64,000 bases of DNA. Source: Bog-473 sp963791455. GTDB taxonomy: Bacteria; Actinomycetota; Acidimicrobiia; Acidimicrobiales; RAAP-2. The notes below the pieces were generated by a model. That model ran no database searches, was not told where the DNA came from, and saw only the letters and a list, made by a program, of their open reading frames with translations. Shown one piece after another: positions 9,557 to 20,519 of the stretch (position 1 is its first letter; each line of letters opens with the position of its first letter). The stretch lies in assembly GCA_963791455.1 (NCBI GenBank), contig CAWBSM010000001.1:1-64000 (forward strand), written 5' to 3'. A program made the translations under genes and the position numbers.

Positions 9557-12500
9557 GTGATCTCGCTGCGCCGGATGAGCCTGGGGTCTGGTTACCGCTA
9601 CTTGATGGAGTCAGTGGCAACCGGCGATGGCGCCGTCGGTGCCTCGTCCAACCTGACCCGTTACTACGCCGAGTCAGGCACCCCGCCGGGCGTGTTCATC
9701 GGGGGCGGGCTGGGTGCCCTTGACGAGGGACAAGGGGTGCAGGCCGGTTCGCCCGTCAGCGAAGAGCACCTGTTCAACCTGCTCGGGATGTGCGCCGATC
9801 CGGTGAGCGGCCGGGCGCTCGGTCGTCAACCCAATCGCTCTCACCTGTCTATCGCCAGGCGGGTGGCGGCGCAGGTCGGCGCCATTCCGAGGACGGAGAG
9901 CGCCGCCGAGCGGGCCGAGCAGGTCGCCCGGATCGAAGCCGAGGAGCGGGCCCGGACCTCTACGTTCCGCCCGCCGGTGGCCGGCTTCGACCTCACGTTC
10001 TCGCCGCCGAAGTCGGTGTCGGTGGCGTGGGCGTTGGGCGATCAGGCCACCAAGGAACGGATCTACGCCTGCCACCGCCGGGCCATCGAGGTGGTGCTGG
10101 CGTACGCCGAGCGGGAGGTCTTCCACTCACGCTCGGGTACCAACGGCGTCGTCCAAGAGGACATCGAGGGCGTCGTGGCCGCCGCGTTCACCCATTTCGA
10201 CTCTCGGGCCGGGGACCCCCAGCTCCACGACCACGTGGTGGTGGCCAACCGGGCCCGTTCGGTCTCCGACGGCGTGTGGCGCACGCTCGATTCGAGGGGT
10301 CTGTACAAGTCGATGGTGGCGCTGTCCGAACTGCACCAGGGCGTGCTCGGCGACCTCTTGAGCGAAGAGCTCGGCTGGGGCTGGGACGGGCGGGCGCGGC
10401 GCCATTCAGACCAGCTGCGATACGAGGTGACCGGGGTGGCCGAGGCCTTGATGACCGAGTTCTCGCAGCGTTCGGGAGCCATCGAGGTCGCCAAGTTGGA
10501 ACTCATTGCCGACTTCGCCGCCGCTCGGGGACGCCAGCCGACCAACGCGGAGGTCCTCGATCTGCGCCGCCGAGCGACGCTCGAGACCCGGCCGGCCAAG
10601 GAGCACCACAGCCTGGCTGCACTCAGCGAGCGCTGGCGCACCCGAGCCGAGCCCTACGTCGGAGATGCGCCGGAAGCGTGGGTAGCCACCCTGGCCGATC
10701 GCAACGACCTGCCGGCCCTGCGCGCGGCCGATCTTGCCGATGCCATCCTGTCCGACGCAGCCGGTGTGGCCGTGGCGAAGGTGGCCGACCGCCGGGCTAC
10801 CTTCAGCCGAGCCAACGTGGTCGCCGAAGTGCACCGCCAGCTCCAGGGGGTTCGTTTTGGCTCTCCCGACGAGCGCATCGCGGTGGCGGAGCGCACGACC
10901 GACCTGGCCCTGGCCTATTCGCTGTTGGTCTCCGCCCCAGAGCTGCACCACACGCCCGAGCAGCTCCGGAGATCGACGGCACCAGTCGCTTCCGGGCTAA
11001 GGGGCACGAGGTCTACACCACCGCCACCGTGCTGGAGGCCGAAGCACGCTTGCTCGAGGCCGGACGTGAGCGCGCCGGGCCGAAGGTCACCGCGCGCACC
11101 GTGGCAACGATCAGCGCGGCCAAACTGCCCGGCCGGGACCACGGGCTCAGCCTCGACCAGGCTGTGGCGATCGAACGGATCGCCACCTCGGGGCGCTCCC
11201 TCGACGTCCTGGTCGGCCCGGCAGGGACGGCAAGTCCACCACTATGGCCGGGCTTCGCTTTGCCTGGGAAGCCGAGCACGGAGCAGGTTCGGTCCTCGGC
11301 CTGGCCCCCTCTGCCGCAGCGGCTGAAACGCTGGCGACCGAGCTCGGCCTCAACACCGAGACCACCGCTAAATGGCTCCATGAGCACCGCCAAGAGGTCG
11401 AGCGCCTGGCCAAGATCGCAGCACTCCGGTCAACCATGCGCTCCTTGGCCCCGTCCGCCCGCCAGTCCTCTCCGGCGCGCGCAGAACTCTCGGCTCTGGT
11501 GCACCAGGTCGGCACCTGGCAACTTCGCGCCGGGCAGCTGGCGATCGTCGACGAGGCCAGCCTGGCCGGCACCTTCGCCCTGGACGAGCTGGTCGTAGCG
11601 GCCCACGACGCCGGGGCGAAGGTGCTCTTGGTGGGCGACCAGGCGCAGCTGAGCGCGGTCGAAGCGGGCGGGATGTTCGGCGCGCTGGTGCGTGATCGCG
11701 ACGGCACCGCGCCCGAGCTGACCGATGTGCGGCGCTTCCACCACGACTGGGAAAAGAAGGCAAGCGTCGCACTCCGCGAGGGATCCGAGCTTGCCATCGA
11801 CGCCTATGTTGCCCACGAGCGGATCACAGACGGCAGCCGGGAGCAGATGCTCGACGCGATCTATGTGGCCTGGAAGCGGGACACCGAAGCAGGGCAATGG
11901 AGCCTGATGATCGCCGGGGATCTGGTAACCGTCAACGAGTTGAACGCCCGGGCCCGGGCCGAGCGCATAGCGGCCGGGCTGGTCGAGGAGGTCGGTATCG
12001 GGCTCTCGGGTGGCGCAGTGGCCGGGGTGGGTGACCTGGTGGTGACCCGGCAGAACAACCGACGGCTCTTCTCGGGGCAACGCTGGGTGCGAAACGGGGA
12101 CCAGTGGAGCGTCACCGCCACCCACGACGACGGGTCCATGTTGGTACGGCGAGTCGGTGGCCAAGGCAGCGTCGTTCTCCCGGCCGACTACGTCAAGGAG
12201 CACACCGAGCTCGCCTATGCCTCGACGGCGTACCGGGCCCAGGGCCGCACCGTGGACACCGCGCATGCAATGGTGACTCCGACCACCACCCGCGAAGTCC
12301 TCTACGTTTCGGCCACCAGGGGCCGGGAGAGCAACCACATCTACGTCGACACTCACTACGACCCCGATCCAGGTACCGCCCACGACGAGGTCACCGAGAC
12401 GCTCAGTGCCCGCGAGGTGCTGATTGGGGTGCTGGCCAAAGAGGGGGCCGACACGGCCGCCCACGAAATGATCCGCCGCCAGCATGCCGAGGCCGAAGGC

Positions 12501-13229
12501 ATGGAGCGCCTGGCGGCCGAGTACCTGACCCTGGCGACGCTCGCCCAAGCCGAGCGCTGGGATGCCCTGCTGGCCCGCTCGGGCCTGCCGAAGGCAGACG
12601 TCGATGCCGTTCGGGCCAGTGAAGCCCATGGGCCGCTCTGTGCCTCATTGCGCGACGCGGAGGCCCGCGGCCTCGACGTGGAGGGCACCTTCCCCTTACT
12701 CGTGGCAGCGCGGTCGTTCGACGACGCCGAGGACGTCGCCGCCGTGTTGCACGGACGCGTGGAGCGCTGGAGCCAGGCGGCCCGGAGCCGGCACCAGGGA
12801 ACGGGCAACCTCATCGCCGGTCTCATTCCCCGGGCTCAGCGAGTCAGCGACTCCGACCTGGCCCGCGCCCTTCTCGAACGTGACGAGGCAATGCAACAAC
12901 GGGCCCGGACCCTGGCCGAGCAAGCCATTGAAGAGCGTCCAGCCTGGGTGAGGCGTCTCGGGACCGAGCCGGCTGACCCCATCGGCCGCGAGCGCTTTGT
13001 CCGGGAGGTCTCGGTCGTCGCCGCCTACCGGGACCGCTGGCACATCACGGGTGGTGGGACTCTCGGCGCCGAGTCCGACTCCGCTAACAATGAGCAACGG
13101 GTTCAACGCCAGCGCGCGTTGGCGGCGGCCCAGCGGGCGTTGATCATCAGCCGAGCCCAGACGCAGGGGACACCGACCGGTCTTGCCTTAGAAGTCCAGC
13201 GGGACTTGGGCAAGTGCGTGGACATATAA
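9557..13229 (+). pseudogene. MobF/TrwC-type relaxase-helicase, two frameshifts
   Basis: Conjugative relaxase that would nick at oriT and unwind the transferred strand. GTG 9557 (GGAGGGGAT upstream) is the best start because relaxase homology begins there. Relaxase domain: tyrosines in NLTRYYAESG, then FDLTFSPPKSVSVAWAL, and the metal-binding triad HFDSRAGDPQLHDHVVVAN. Helicase domain: Walker A GPAGTGKST, Walker B LAIVDEASL with GDQAQL, and the C-terminal motif QGRTVDTAHA with SATRGRE. The frame changes near 10970 and again at 11229-11230, inside Walker A; each is explained by one missing base. Restored length is about 1,224 aa, typical of the family. As written only the relaxase half could be made. 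Confidence 0.9.
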
Positions 13230-13568
13230 GTGTCTGTCCGTGGCCTAAAGAATTCGACGCGCGGCCCGGTCCAGGGTCCCAGTGTGTGATCACTTGGACG
13301 GGGCGCCTTGCCTTCGGCCAGCGCTGGTGGCCATCTGAATCCTGGGCCGGCTCCGATGAGCCGGAACTCCACCACCGCCGGCTGAGCCATACACCCAGGT
13401 CCTAGGCATCATTCTTCGAATCTGGACAGCTCAAGCGGGTAGCGTCACCGCAGTCCAGGCGAACCCGAGGAGGTGGCGGTAGGTGCAGAAAAGTGCAGGT
13501 CGCCGTGTGCTGACCTCGGCATATGGGCCATCCACAGCCAGCAAGCCGATTACACCGTTGGCTACCTG
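13230..13568. other. relaxase-hsdR gap with terminator hairpin
   Basis: 339 bp without a gene. It contains the perfect hairpin CCGGCTC-CGAT-GAGCCGG at 13347-13364, about 120 bp after the relaxase stop, likely a terminator. The remainder should hold the promoter of the restriction-modification genes; no clear -35/-10 pair was found. Confidence 0.5.
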
Positions 13569-15936
13569 ATGGTCACCGAGGCCGATACCTGTCGCACCTA
13601 CGTGCTCCCGGCCTTGTATGCCGCCGGCTGGACCGACGAGCAGATCCGCGAGCAGGTCAGCTTCACCCCCGGCCGGATCATCGTCGCCGGAGGAACGGTT
13701 CGCCGAGGCACGCCGGAAGCGGGTCGACTATCTCCTCTCGTACCTGCGAGATCGCCCCTTGCTGTCGTCGAGGCAAAGGCCGAATACCGGCTGCCGGCCG
13801 ACGGCCTCCAGCAGGCAAAGGAGTACGCCGAGATCCTCGACCTGAAGTTCGCTTACAGCACCAATGGGCCGGGCATCGTCGAGCACGACTACACGACCGG
13901 TCTCGACACGGAGCTCGGTCGCGTACCCGTCGCCCGAGGAGCTGTGGCGTCGGGACTGCGCCGCCCGCGGCGTCGATCCCGACGACCCTCAAGTCCGCGC
14001 ACCCTATTTCCACGAGCCCGGGCGATCCCCCGCTACTACCAGGACATCTCGATCCACCGAGCGACCGAGGCGATCCTCAAGGGCGAGCGCCGAGTCCTTC
14101 TAACCCTGGCAACCGGTACCGGCAAGACCGTCGTCGCGTTCCAGATCTGTTGGCGGCTGTGGTCAACGGGGTGGAATCGGACCGGCGAGTTCCGCAAGCC
14201 TCGGATCCTGTACCTGGCGGACCGCAACGTTCTGGTTGACGACCCGAAGGACAAGACCTTCGCGCCGTTCGGCGACGCACGTCACAAGATTATCGGTGGC
14301 GACGCCCGCAAGAGTCGTGAGATCTACTTCTCGACCTACCAGGCGATCGCCCACGACGAGGTGCGGCCGGGCCTCTACCAGCGAGTTTCCGCCCGACTTC
14401 TTCGACCTCGTGATCGTCGACGAGTGTCACCGCGGCAGCGCCAAGGAGAGAGAGCAACTGGCGCGAGATCCTGGAGTACTTCGCACCGGCCGTTCAGCTC
14501 GGCATGACCGCCACGCCACTTCGCGCCGACAACAAGGACACATATCGCTACTTCGGCAATCCCATCTACACCTACAGCTTGCGCGCCGGCATCGAAGATG
14601 GCTTCCTGGCTCCCTATCGAGTCCATCGAGTCGTCACCACCGTCGATGCAGCGGGCTGGCGACCATCCAAGGGCGATCTGGATCGATATGGGCGAGAGAT
14701 TCCCGACCAGGAGTACGGAACCAGGGATTTCGAGCGTTCGATCTCGCTGCAGAGCGCGGACCGAGACGATTGCTCGCCATCTCACCGGATTCATGGAACG
14801 GACTGATCCATTCGCCAAGACGATCGTCTTCTGCGTCGACCAGGAGCACGCCGAGGATATGCGGCGCGCGCTGAACAACTGCAATGCCGATCGAGTTCGA
14901 CAGTTTCCCGACTACGTCTGCCGGGTGACGTCAGACGAAGGAGCGATCGGCGGCGGGCATCTCAGCCGATTCCAAGAGCTGGAGACGGTGAGCGCCCGTC
15001 ATTCTGACGACGTCGCAGCTTCTCACTACAGGTGTCGACGCCCCGACGTGCAAGAACATCGTGATCGCCCGAGTGATCGGGTCGATGACGGACTTCAAGC
15101 AGATCATCGGGCGCGGCACGCGAGTTCGCGAGGACTACGGGAAGCTGTTCTTCAACATCATCGACTACACCGGCAGCGCAACACGGCTCTTCGCCGATCC
15201 AGATTTCGATGGCGAGCCCGCCCTCATCGATGAGGAGCTTATCGACGAAGAAGGCGAGGTCGTCGAGCAGACCGTCGTCGAAGACGAGAACCAAGGTGGA
15301 GAAGACGGACGCCGTTCGAGGTCGTGCTCCTTGAGTTCACCGAGGACGAGCCTGCCGAGCACCGCAAGTACTACTTCGATGGCGGTAACGTGGAGATCGC
15401 TGCACAGGTCGTCTACGAGCTGGATGCCGAGGGCGACAGCTTCGAGTCGTCAGCTACACGGACTACGCCCGCGACAAGGTGCAAGCGCTGTATCGCTCAC
15501 CAGAAGCAACTCGACTAGCGACTGGGCGACAGGAGAGCAACGACAGCACATCCTCGATGCGCTAGCAGAGCGCGGTATCGATCTTCACAGGCTCGGTGAG
15601 GTAGCTGGCGTTCCTGAGGCGGACCCGCTGGACCTGCTGTGCCATCTCGCTTTCAACGGTCCACTCGAACACGGCGTGAGCGGGCTGACAAGCTGACGCG
15701 GGAGCACGATGACTTCTTCCAACGGTACGGCACCGGAGGCCCGCGAGATTCTGAGCGACCTTGCTCGACAAGTACGCCGAGCACGGACTAGAGCAGCTCC
15801 GGCTGCCCGACGTCCTCAAGGTGCCGCCGTTGTCCTCACGAGGGCAATCCAAGCGAGATTGCAAGGGTCGTTCGGCGGACCTGAGGAGATGCGGAAGGCC
15901 GTCGAAGAGCTGCAGAGCCTGCTCTATGCGGCGTAG
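13569..15936 (+). pseudogene. hsdR: type I restriction enzyme R subunit (HsdR), about ten frameshifts
   Basis: Motor and nuclease subunit of a type I restriction complex. Reading across frames gives a typical HsdR: start MVTEADTCRTYVLPALYAAG; nuclease segment VDYLLSYL...LAVVEAKAEYR (PD-ExK, with EAK); helicase motif I LATGTGKTVVAFQ (about 14107); DECH box (14419-14430); MTATPLR; motif VI IIGRGTRVREDYGKLF; and a C-terminal coupling region ending EEMRKAVEELQSLLYAA. The frame changes near 13705, 13760, 13920, 14020, 14390, 14450, 14750, 15020, 15310, 15450 and beyond, mostly by one base. Amino-acid motifs are otherwise well kept, so the damage is recent or technical. HsdM follows after 14 bp. 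Confidence 0.85.
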
Positions 15937-15950
15937 ATGAGGAGGAATCC

Positions 15951-17538
15951 GTGAGCCCAAGAGGCACGAAGCGAGAACCTGCGCCGGTCACGACCGCACA
16001 GCGACTGCGGGCAGTCGTTCAAGTCATGCCGCGACATCATGCGCAAGGACAAGGGCCTGAACGGCGACCTTGATCGTCTTCCGATGTTGACCTGGATCAT
16101 GTTTCTGAAGTTCCTCGACGACCTGGAGCGAGTCCGAAAGGACGAGGCGGCATTAGAAGGCAAGAAGTTTCGCCCAGCGATCGAATCTCCGTACCGTTGG
16201 CGGGATTGGAATCCACCCAATTCCATCGGAGCGACGACGGATGGTCTCCACAACGCGATGACGGGGGATGCCCTGACTGCCTTCATCAACCAGGACGAGG
16301 CAGTCCGTCCCGATGGCAAGCGTGGCCCGGGGTTGTTCGCATATCTCCGCAGCCTGAGCGGTTCCGGCGAGACGGCCGAGCGACGCGACGTCATTGCCTC
16401 GGTGTTTCGCGGCACGGTCAACCGCATGCAGTCCGGCTACATCCTCCGCGACGTCCTTGACAAGGTTAACGAGATCCATTTCTGCATCGTCCGAGGAGAT
16501 CCACACCCTAAGTCACCTCTACGAGTCGATGCTGAAGGAGATGCGGGACGCAGCCGGTGACTCGGGCGAGTTCTATACCCCTCGCCCACTCATACAAATG
16601 ATCGTGAAAGCGATCGACCCCCGCCTTGGTGAAGTCGTGCTCGATCCCGCTGCCGGAACTGGTGGGTTTCTGGTCGAGACGTACGAGCACCTACGGCCGA
16701 CGTGCAAGACCGTTGAGGACTTTGAGCGACTTCAGCGTGAGACCCTCTTTGGGATCGAGGCCAAGCCTCTTCCGTATCTCCTATGCCAGATGAACCTCCT
16801 CCTGCACGGAGTCGAGTCACCCGCAAATCGATCCACTGAACGCACTTGCGGTTCACGGTGAGCGAGATCGGCGACAGAGACCGGGTCGACGTTATCGTCA
16901 CCAATCCGCCATTTGGAGGCGAGGAGGAGAGAGGGATTCAGGGAAATTTCCCCAGCGACCGACAGACCGCAGAGACCGCGCTTCTGTTTCTCCAGCTCAT
17001 CATGCGGAAGCTGCGCCGACCGGGACATGGAAGCGACAAGGGTGGCAGGGCTGGTGTTGTTGTTCCCAACGGCACGCTTTCAGGCGATGGGGTTGCTGCG
17101 CGAATCAAGCAAGAACTAATTGAGACATTCAATCTCCATACGGTCGTGCGTCTCCCGAACGGCGTGTTCTCGCCGTACACGTTGATACCAACCAACGTGC
17201 TCTTCTTCGATCGCTCCGGCCCTACCACGGAGACGTGGTATTACCAACACCCATTGACAGATGGTCGCAAGAACTACACCAAGACCAGACCTCTGCAATT
17301 CGAGGAATTTTCTTCGCTCTTCGAGTGGTGGAATGAGCGAGTCGAATCGCCTCAAGCATGGCTCGTCCCCGTTTCCCAGATTCAAGGCAACGGATACAAC
17401 TTCGATTTGCAGAACCCGAGAGCGCCGGACCCGCTGGAACAGCGTCCGCCGGCAGAACTTCTAAAAGAGATGTTGGCGAATCAAGAGGCGATTGGAACGC
17501 TCATGCACCAATTGTCAGCGGAGCTCGGGTCCAGCTAG
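15951..17538 (+). pseudogene. hsdM: type I DNA methyltransferase M subunit (HsdM), three frameshifts
   Basis: N6-adenine methyltransferase subunit. GTG 15951 with GAGGAGGAAT upstream. The N-terminal HsdM helical domain has MRKDKGLNGDLDRLPMLTWI. The SAM-binding motif I is LDPAAGTGGFLVETYEHL (about 16636-16689) and the catalytic motif IV is NPPF (16902-16913), in VIVTNPPFGG. The C-terminus is continuous to 17538. Frame changes are near 16020, 16485 and 16830. Restored length is about 530 aa, typical. The upstream hsdR and downstream hsdS (18-bp gap) are in the same orientation, forming an hsdRMS operon. Confidence 0.88.
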
Positions 17539-17556
17539 GGAAGGAACGGACGGTCA

Positions 17557-18715
17557 ATGATTCATAAGCTGGACTTCCCCGTGCGACCTTTGGGGTATGC
17601 ACTTGAGCAGCGGAAAGCATTCGTCGAGATCGATGATGGCATCATGTATCGGAGATGTCGGGTGCAGCTTCATGGCCGGGGCATCGTCCCTCGTGACACC
17701 GTTGCCGGCTCTGCGATCAAAACCAAGCGCCAACAGCTCTGCCAACCGAGAGAGCTCCTTGTTGCAGAAATTGATGCCAAGGTTGGCGGATTCGGGATCG
17801 TCCCGGAGGAGCTGGGCGGCGCCATTGTCAGCAGCCACTACTTCCTCTTCGCTATCAACGAAGACGTCCTGATGCCCGAGTTTCTCGATCTCGTCATTAG
17901 AACTCCTGAGTTTCAGGGGCAAGTGATCGCCAAGGGATCGACAAACTACGCGGGCAATTCGGCCTCAACAGGTTCTGGAATACACGATCCCGTTGCCTCC
18001 GATATCAACACAAACCGAAGTCGTAGAGATGGTGAGTCGAGCTCGGGATCGTATCGGCGAAATCACTCGGCGTCATGAAGAGAACCATCTTCTCGCGCTG
18101 GCACTTGGAGCCTCCTACCTCAACAAGGAATCGACGGGGTGTCCTTTGGTACCGATCGGAGAGGTTGTTGTTCTGCGCGATCCGGATGTGCTTGTCGCTC
18201 CCGAGGTCAATTACGACTTCGCAGGTGTTTACTCATTCGGACGGGGTGTCTTCAGAGGCCCAACGAAGAGAGGAGATGAGTTCTCGTATAAGAAACTCAC
18301 GACATTGCAAACAGGGAATTTTGTCTATCCCAAGCTCATGGCATGGGAGGGTGCATTTGGTGTCGCCCGGTCCGAACATGACGGGTTGGTTGTCTCTCCA
18401 GAGTTCCCCGTGTTCGAGTTAGTGACAGATCGCGTACTGCCGGAGACCATGCAGGTCTATTTCGCCCAGCCCGATGTCTGGACTGCCGTTGCCGGGGCGA
18501 GTCGTGGAACCAACGTCCGGCGCCGCCGGCTACATCCAGACGTGTTCCTGGCACATGCGATGCCGCTGCCGCCGATGTCCACACAGATTGCACTTCAGCG
18601 ATTGACCAAGACGACCACAGCATTGTGCGCAAGACAGGATGAGGTCAGCGTGACGATATCGGCCTTCGTGCCATCGTTGCTCCACGAGCTCTTCGCAGGT
18701 GAACGGAACCACTGA
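17557..18715 (+). pseudogene. hsdS: type I specificity subunit (HsdS), one frameshift
   Basis: DNA-recognition subunit for the preceding HsdR and HsdM. The first half (17557 to about 17952) is target-recognition domain 1, ending in FQGQVIAKGSTNYA. One extra G in the GGG run near 17950-17952 breaks the frame; removing it gives IRPQQVLEYTIPLPPISTQTEVVEMV, the conserved spacer helix. The second domain has YDFAGVYSFGRGVFRG and ends in a second helical repeat, PPMSTQIALQRLTKTTTALC. Restored length about 385 aa, a complete two-TRD HsdS. A G-run frameshift could be phase variation, but three G residues is a short tract for that. Confidence 0.85.
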
Positions 18716-18791
18716 TTTCGGCCAGTGTGGGATGGTCTCAAGTGGCGTCAAGGTCGCATGCGAGCGCTGAGCTGCGGCAGGAGATAGTGGC

Positions 18792-19610
18792 CTACGCCGC
18801 GTGACCTTCCTCGGCGGCGGGTTCGAAGGCCCGCAGGATGGTCGCAGCGGTCTTCTGTATGCGATCACAGCTCGCCTTGACCCCGGCGATGGCCTGCTCG
18901 CCGCCACCGGCCCAGGCTGCTACGTACCCGAGGGAGTAGTCGCGGGTGTCGAGCCCGCGCGCCTGGCAAACCACGTATGCAGTGGACTCGGCTTCCAGCT
19001 CGGCGAGTGCTCGTATCTCGCACCTCTCGTGGAGGATGGCGTGTGCGATCTCGTGCGCCAGGGTCTTCACCTGCTGGGCAGGCGTGTTCCGGATGTCGAT
19101 CCGGATGCGCCGGTGTACGTGGGAGCAGTCACCGTTCGTAGACCCATCGAACTCGTGAGGCATCACCGTGAACCCGATCGACCCGGCGACCGAGACGAGA
19201 GTGTCGTAGGCGCCGAAGGGGCCATCACCGTCCAGTCGATCGCACACGGAAGACAGCTCCTCGCCATCGGTCTGAGCGATGTCGAACACCGGCACAAACT
19301 TGAATCCTCGGATGACACGGTCCGAGTCGCTATCTTCGGCCATATCGTTCTTGTGGACCAACGGGGCGAGAATCCAGATCGCCTTCTCTCCCTTGCGAAC
19401 GAAACGGTTGAGTTTCCTCCAGGCGTTGAAGCCCGCAACCTGTGTCGCACCGTGACACTGGGAGGCGATGAGGATCACGTTGTTGAAGCTGTAGTGGTGG
19501 AAGAGGCTCTGAGCGTCAAGGTAGTTCCTCCAGCTATCGGACGATGTGAGGTTGCGGATTCCCTCCTGCAGCTGGGTGATGAGTTCCGGGTGGTCATTTA
19601 TGGCGGTCAC
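18792..19610 (-). CDS. ardC: ArdC-like antirestriction protein
   Basis: 272 aa, GTG start with GGAGG 8 bp upstream. The N-terminal ArdC single-strand-DNA-binding domain (about 20-90) shows FHHYSFNNVILIASQ, GATQVAGFNAWRKLNR and VRKGEKAIWILAP. The C-terminal metallopeptidase-like domain has the zinc motif HEIAH (186-190) with downstream acidic residues in ELEAES (205-210). ArdC proteins protect incoming DNA of plasmids and ICEs from host restriction during transfer. It faces the hsd operon tail to tail across a short gap. The sequence is uninterrupted and should be functional. Confidence 0.9.
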   Translation of the reverse strand: MTAINDHPELITQLQEGIRNLTSSDSWRNYLDAQSLFHHYSFNNVILIASQCHGATQVAGFNAWRKLNRFVRKGEKAIWILAPLVHKNDMAEDSDSDRVIRGFKFVPVFDIAQTDGEELSSVCDRLDGDGPFGAYDTLVSVAGSIGFTVMPHEFDGSTNGDCSHVHRRIRIDIRNTPAQQVKTLAHEIAHAILHERCEIRALAELEAESTAYVVCQARGLDTRDYSLGYVAAWAGGGEQAIAGVKASCDRIQKTAATILRAFEPAAEEGHAA

Positions 19611-19982
19611 TTCGGAATTCCTCCATCTGGTGGGTGTTGACGCGGTTCACGCGAAGAGTCAGGCAAGGCCAAGCGGAATGGCCCCGGAGCGCCGTTCCGT
19701 TCACGTCAGGGCTTGTAGCTCCTAGGGCGTGATTCTGGCTGGGCGCAGATACCGCAATGGCACCAAGCCAAGGGCGAGAGACCGTATCCACAACTAGGAA
19801 CGGTCGGGCTGGCGGTCAGATGGGGATCACCGTGTCCCGATCCAATTGGCAGGCGACGCTACAAGGAAGCACGGGACAACTTTCTTGCCACGAAGTCATG
19901 CCGCCGAACGTGATCCTCAGCGGCTGGAGTAGCGATAAAAAGAGCCGGTTCTTTATCGAATGAATGACAGTCAATTATGACG
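19611..19982. other. intergenic region upstream of ardC
   Basis: 372 bp without a convincing gene. It should contain the ardC promoter (minus strand) and holds the terminator of the upstream minus-strand operon, listed separately. A 68-aa open frame at 19757-19963 on the plus strand has no ribosome-binding site or recognisable product. Confidence 0.5.
19933..19958 (-). terminator. terminator of the minus-strand defence operon
   Basis: Read on the minus strand, 25 nt after the stop at 19983: CGATAAAGAACCGGCTCTTT followed by TTATCG. It can fold as AAAGA-ACCGGC-TCTTT with a T run, or as a longer hairpin CGATAAA/TTTATCG. This resembles a rho-independent terminator. Confidence 0.55.
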
Positions 19983-20519
19983 TTAAATCGTCACATACGT
20001 CTGCTCAGTCCGCAGCTCTAGATGACGCGCAACGATGAGAGCAACAAGGTCGTTGGTCGTTGCAATGTTCATGAGATCTGCCGCAACGATGACAACGATT
20101 CGCGCGCCTCTGGCGAGCTCATCGTGGACCGCCAGATGGGCGCTGTTTACCGACGCGCCGGCAAGCCCGTTGCGCGAAACCAGAAGGCCATCGCAACCGC
20201 CACTATTGCGAATCTTGGCCCCGAACTCGCGCACTTCGGCAGAAGAGACTTTCGTCCCTTCGTTCTTACACTCAACCGGGACAAGTATGTCGATAAACGG
20301 AAGCCCAGACGCCGCTGGCGAGTGACTGAACCACAGGTCCTTCTCCTCAGCATTCCCTGCGTCATGCTTGTTACGAAGCTCCACTTGGCAACTTGGGATT
20401 CCAGCGAGGAGCCATTCAGTCAGGTCCTGAAGCTTTCTTCCTTGGGCGGTGTGGGACGGAGCTGGTGCCGGAAGGTTGGCGATAGCGAGCCTTAGCCGTG
20501 CTAGGTCATAGCCGGTCAT
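19983..20519 (-). CDS. small PD-(D/E)XK nuclease-like protein
   Basis: 178 aa. The predicted fold alternates as in restriction endonuclease-like proteins: Asp61 in EEKDLWF, then strand FIDILVPVECKN with Glu83-Cys-Lys85, giving a D-x21-E-x-K signature; then GGCDGLLVSRNGLAG and RGARIVVIVAADL. It therefore probably cuts or binds DNA. No partner domain is visible. Its ATG overlaps the stop of the preceding TIR-like gene in ATGA (20516-20519), so the two are translationally coupled and probably work together. It is the last gene of the minus-strand block and is followed by a terminator. Exact family not recognised. Confidence 0.75.
   Translation of the reverse strand: MTGYDLARLRLAIANLPAPAPSHTAQGRKLQDLTEWLLAGIPSCQVELRNKHDAGNAEEKDLWFSHSPAASGLPFIDILVPVECKNEGTKVSSAEVREFGAKIRNSGGCDGLLVSRNGLAGASVNSAHLAVHDELARGARIVVIVAADLMNIATTNDLVALIVARHLELRTEQTYVTI

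Noticed and set aside
17950..17952. Phase-variable G tract in hsdS
   Set aside because: Only three G residues; too short for slipped-strand phase variation, and hsdR/hsdM are broken without such tracts.
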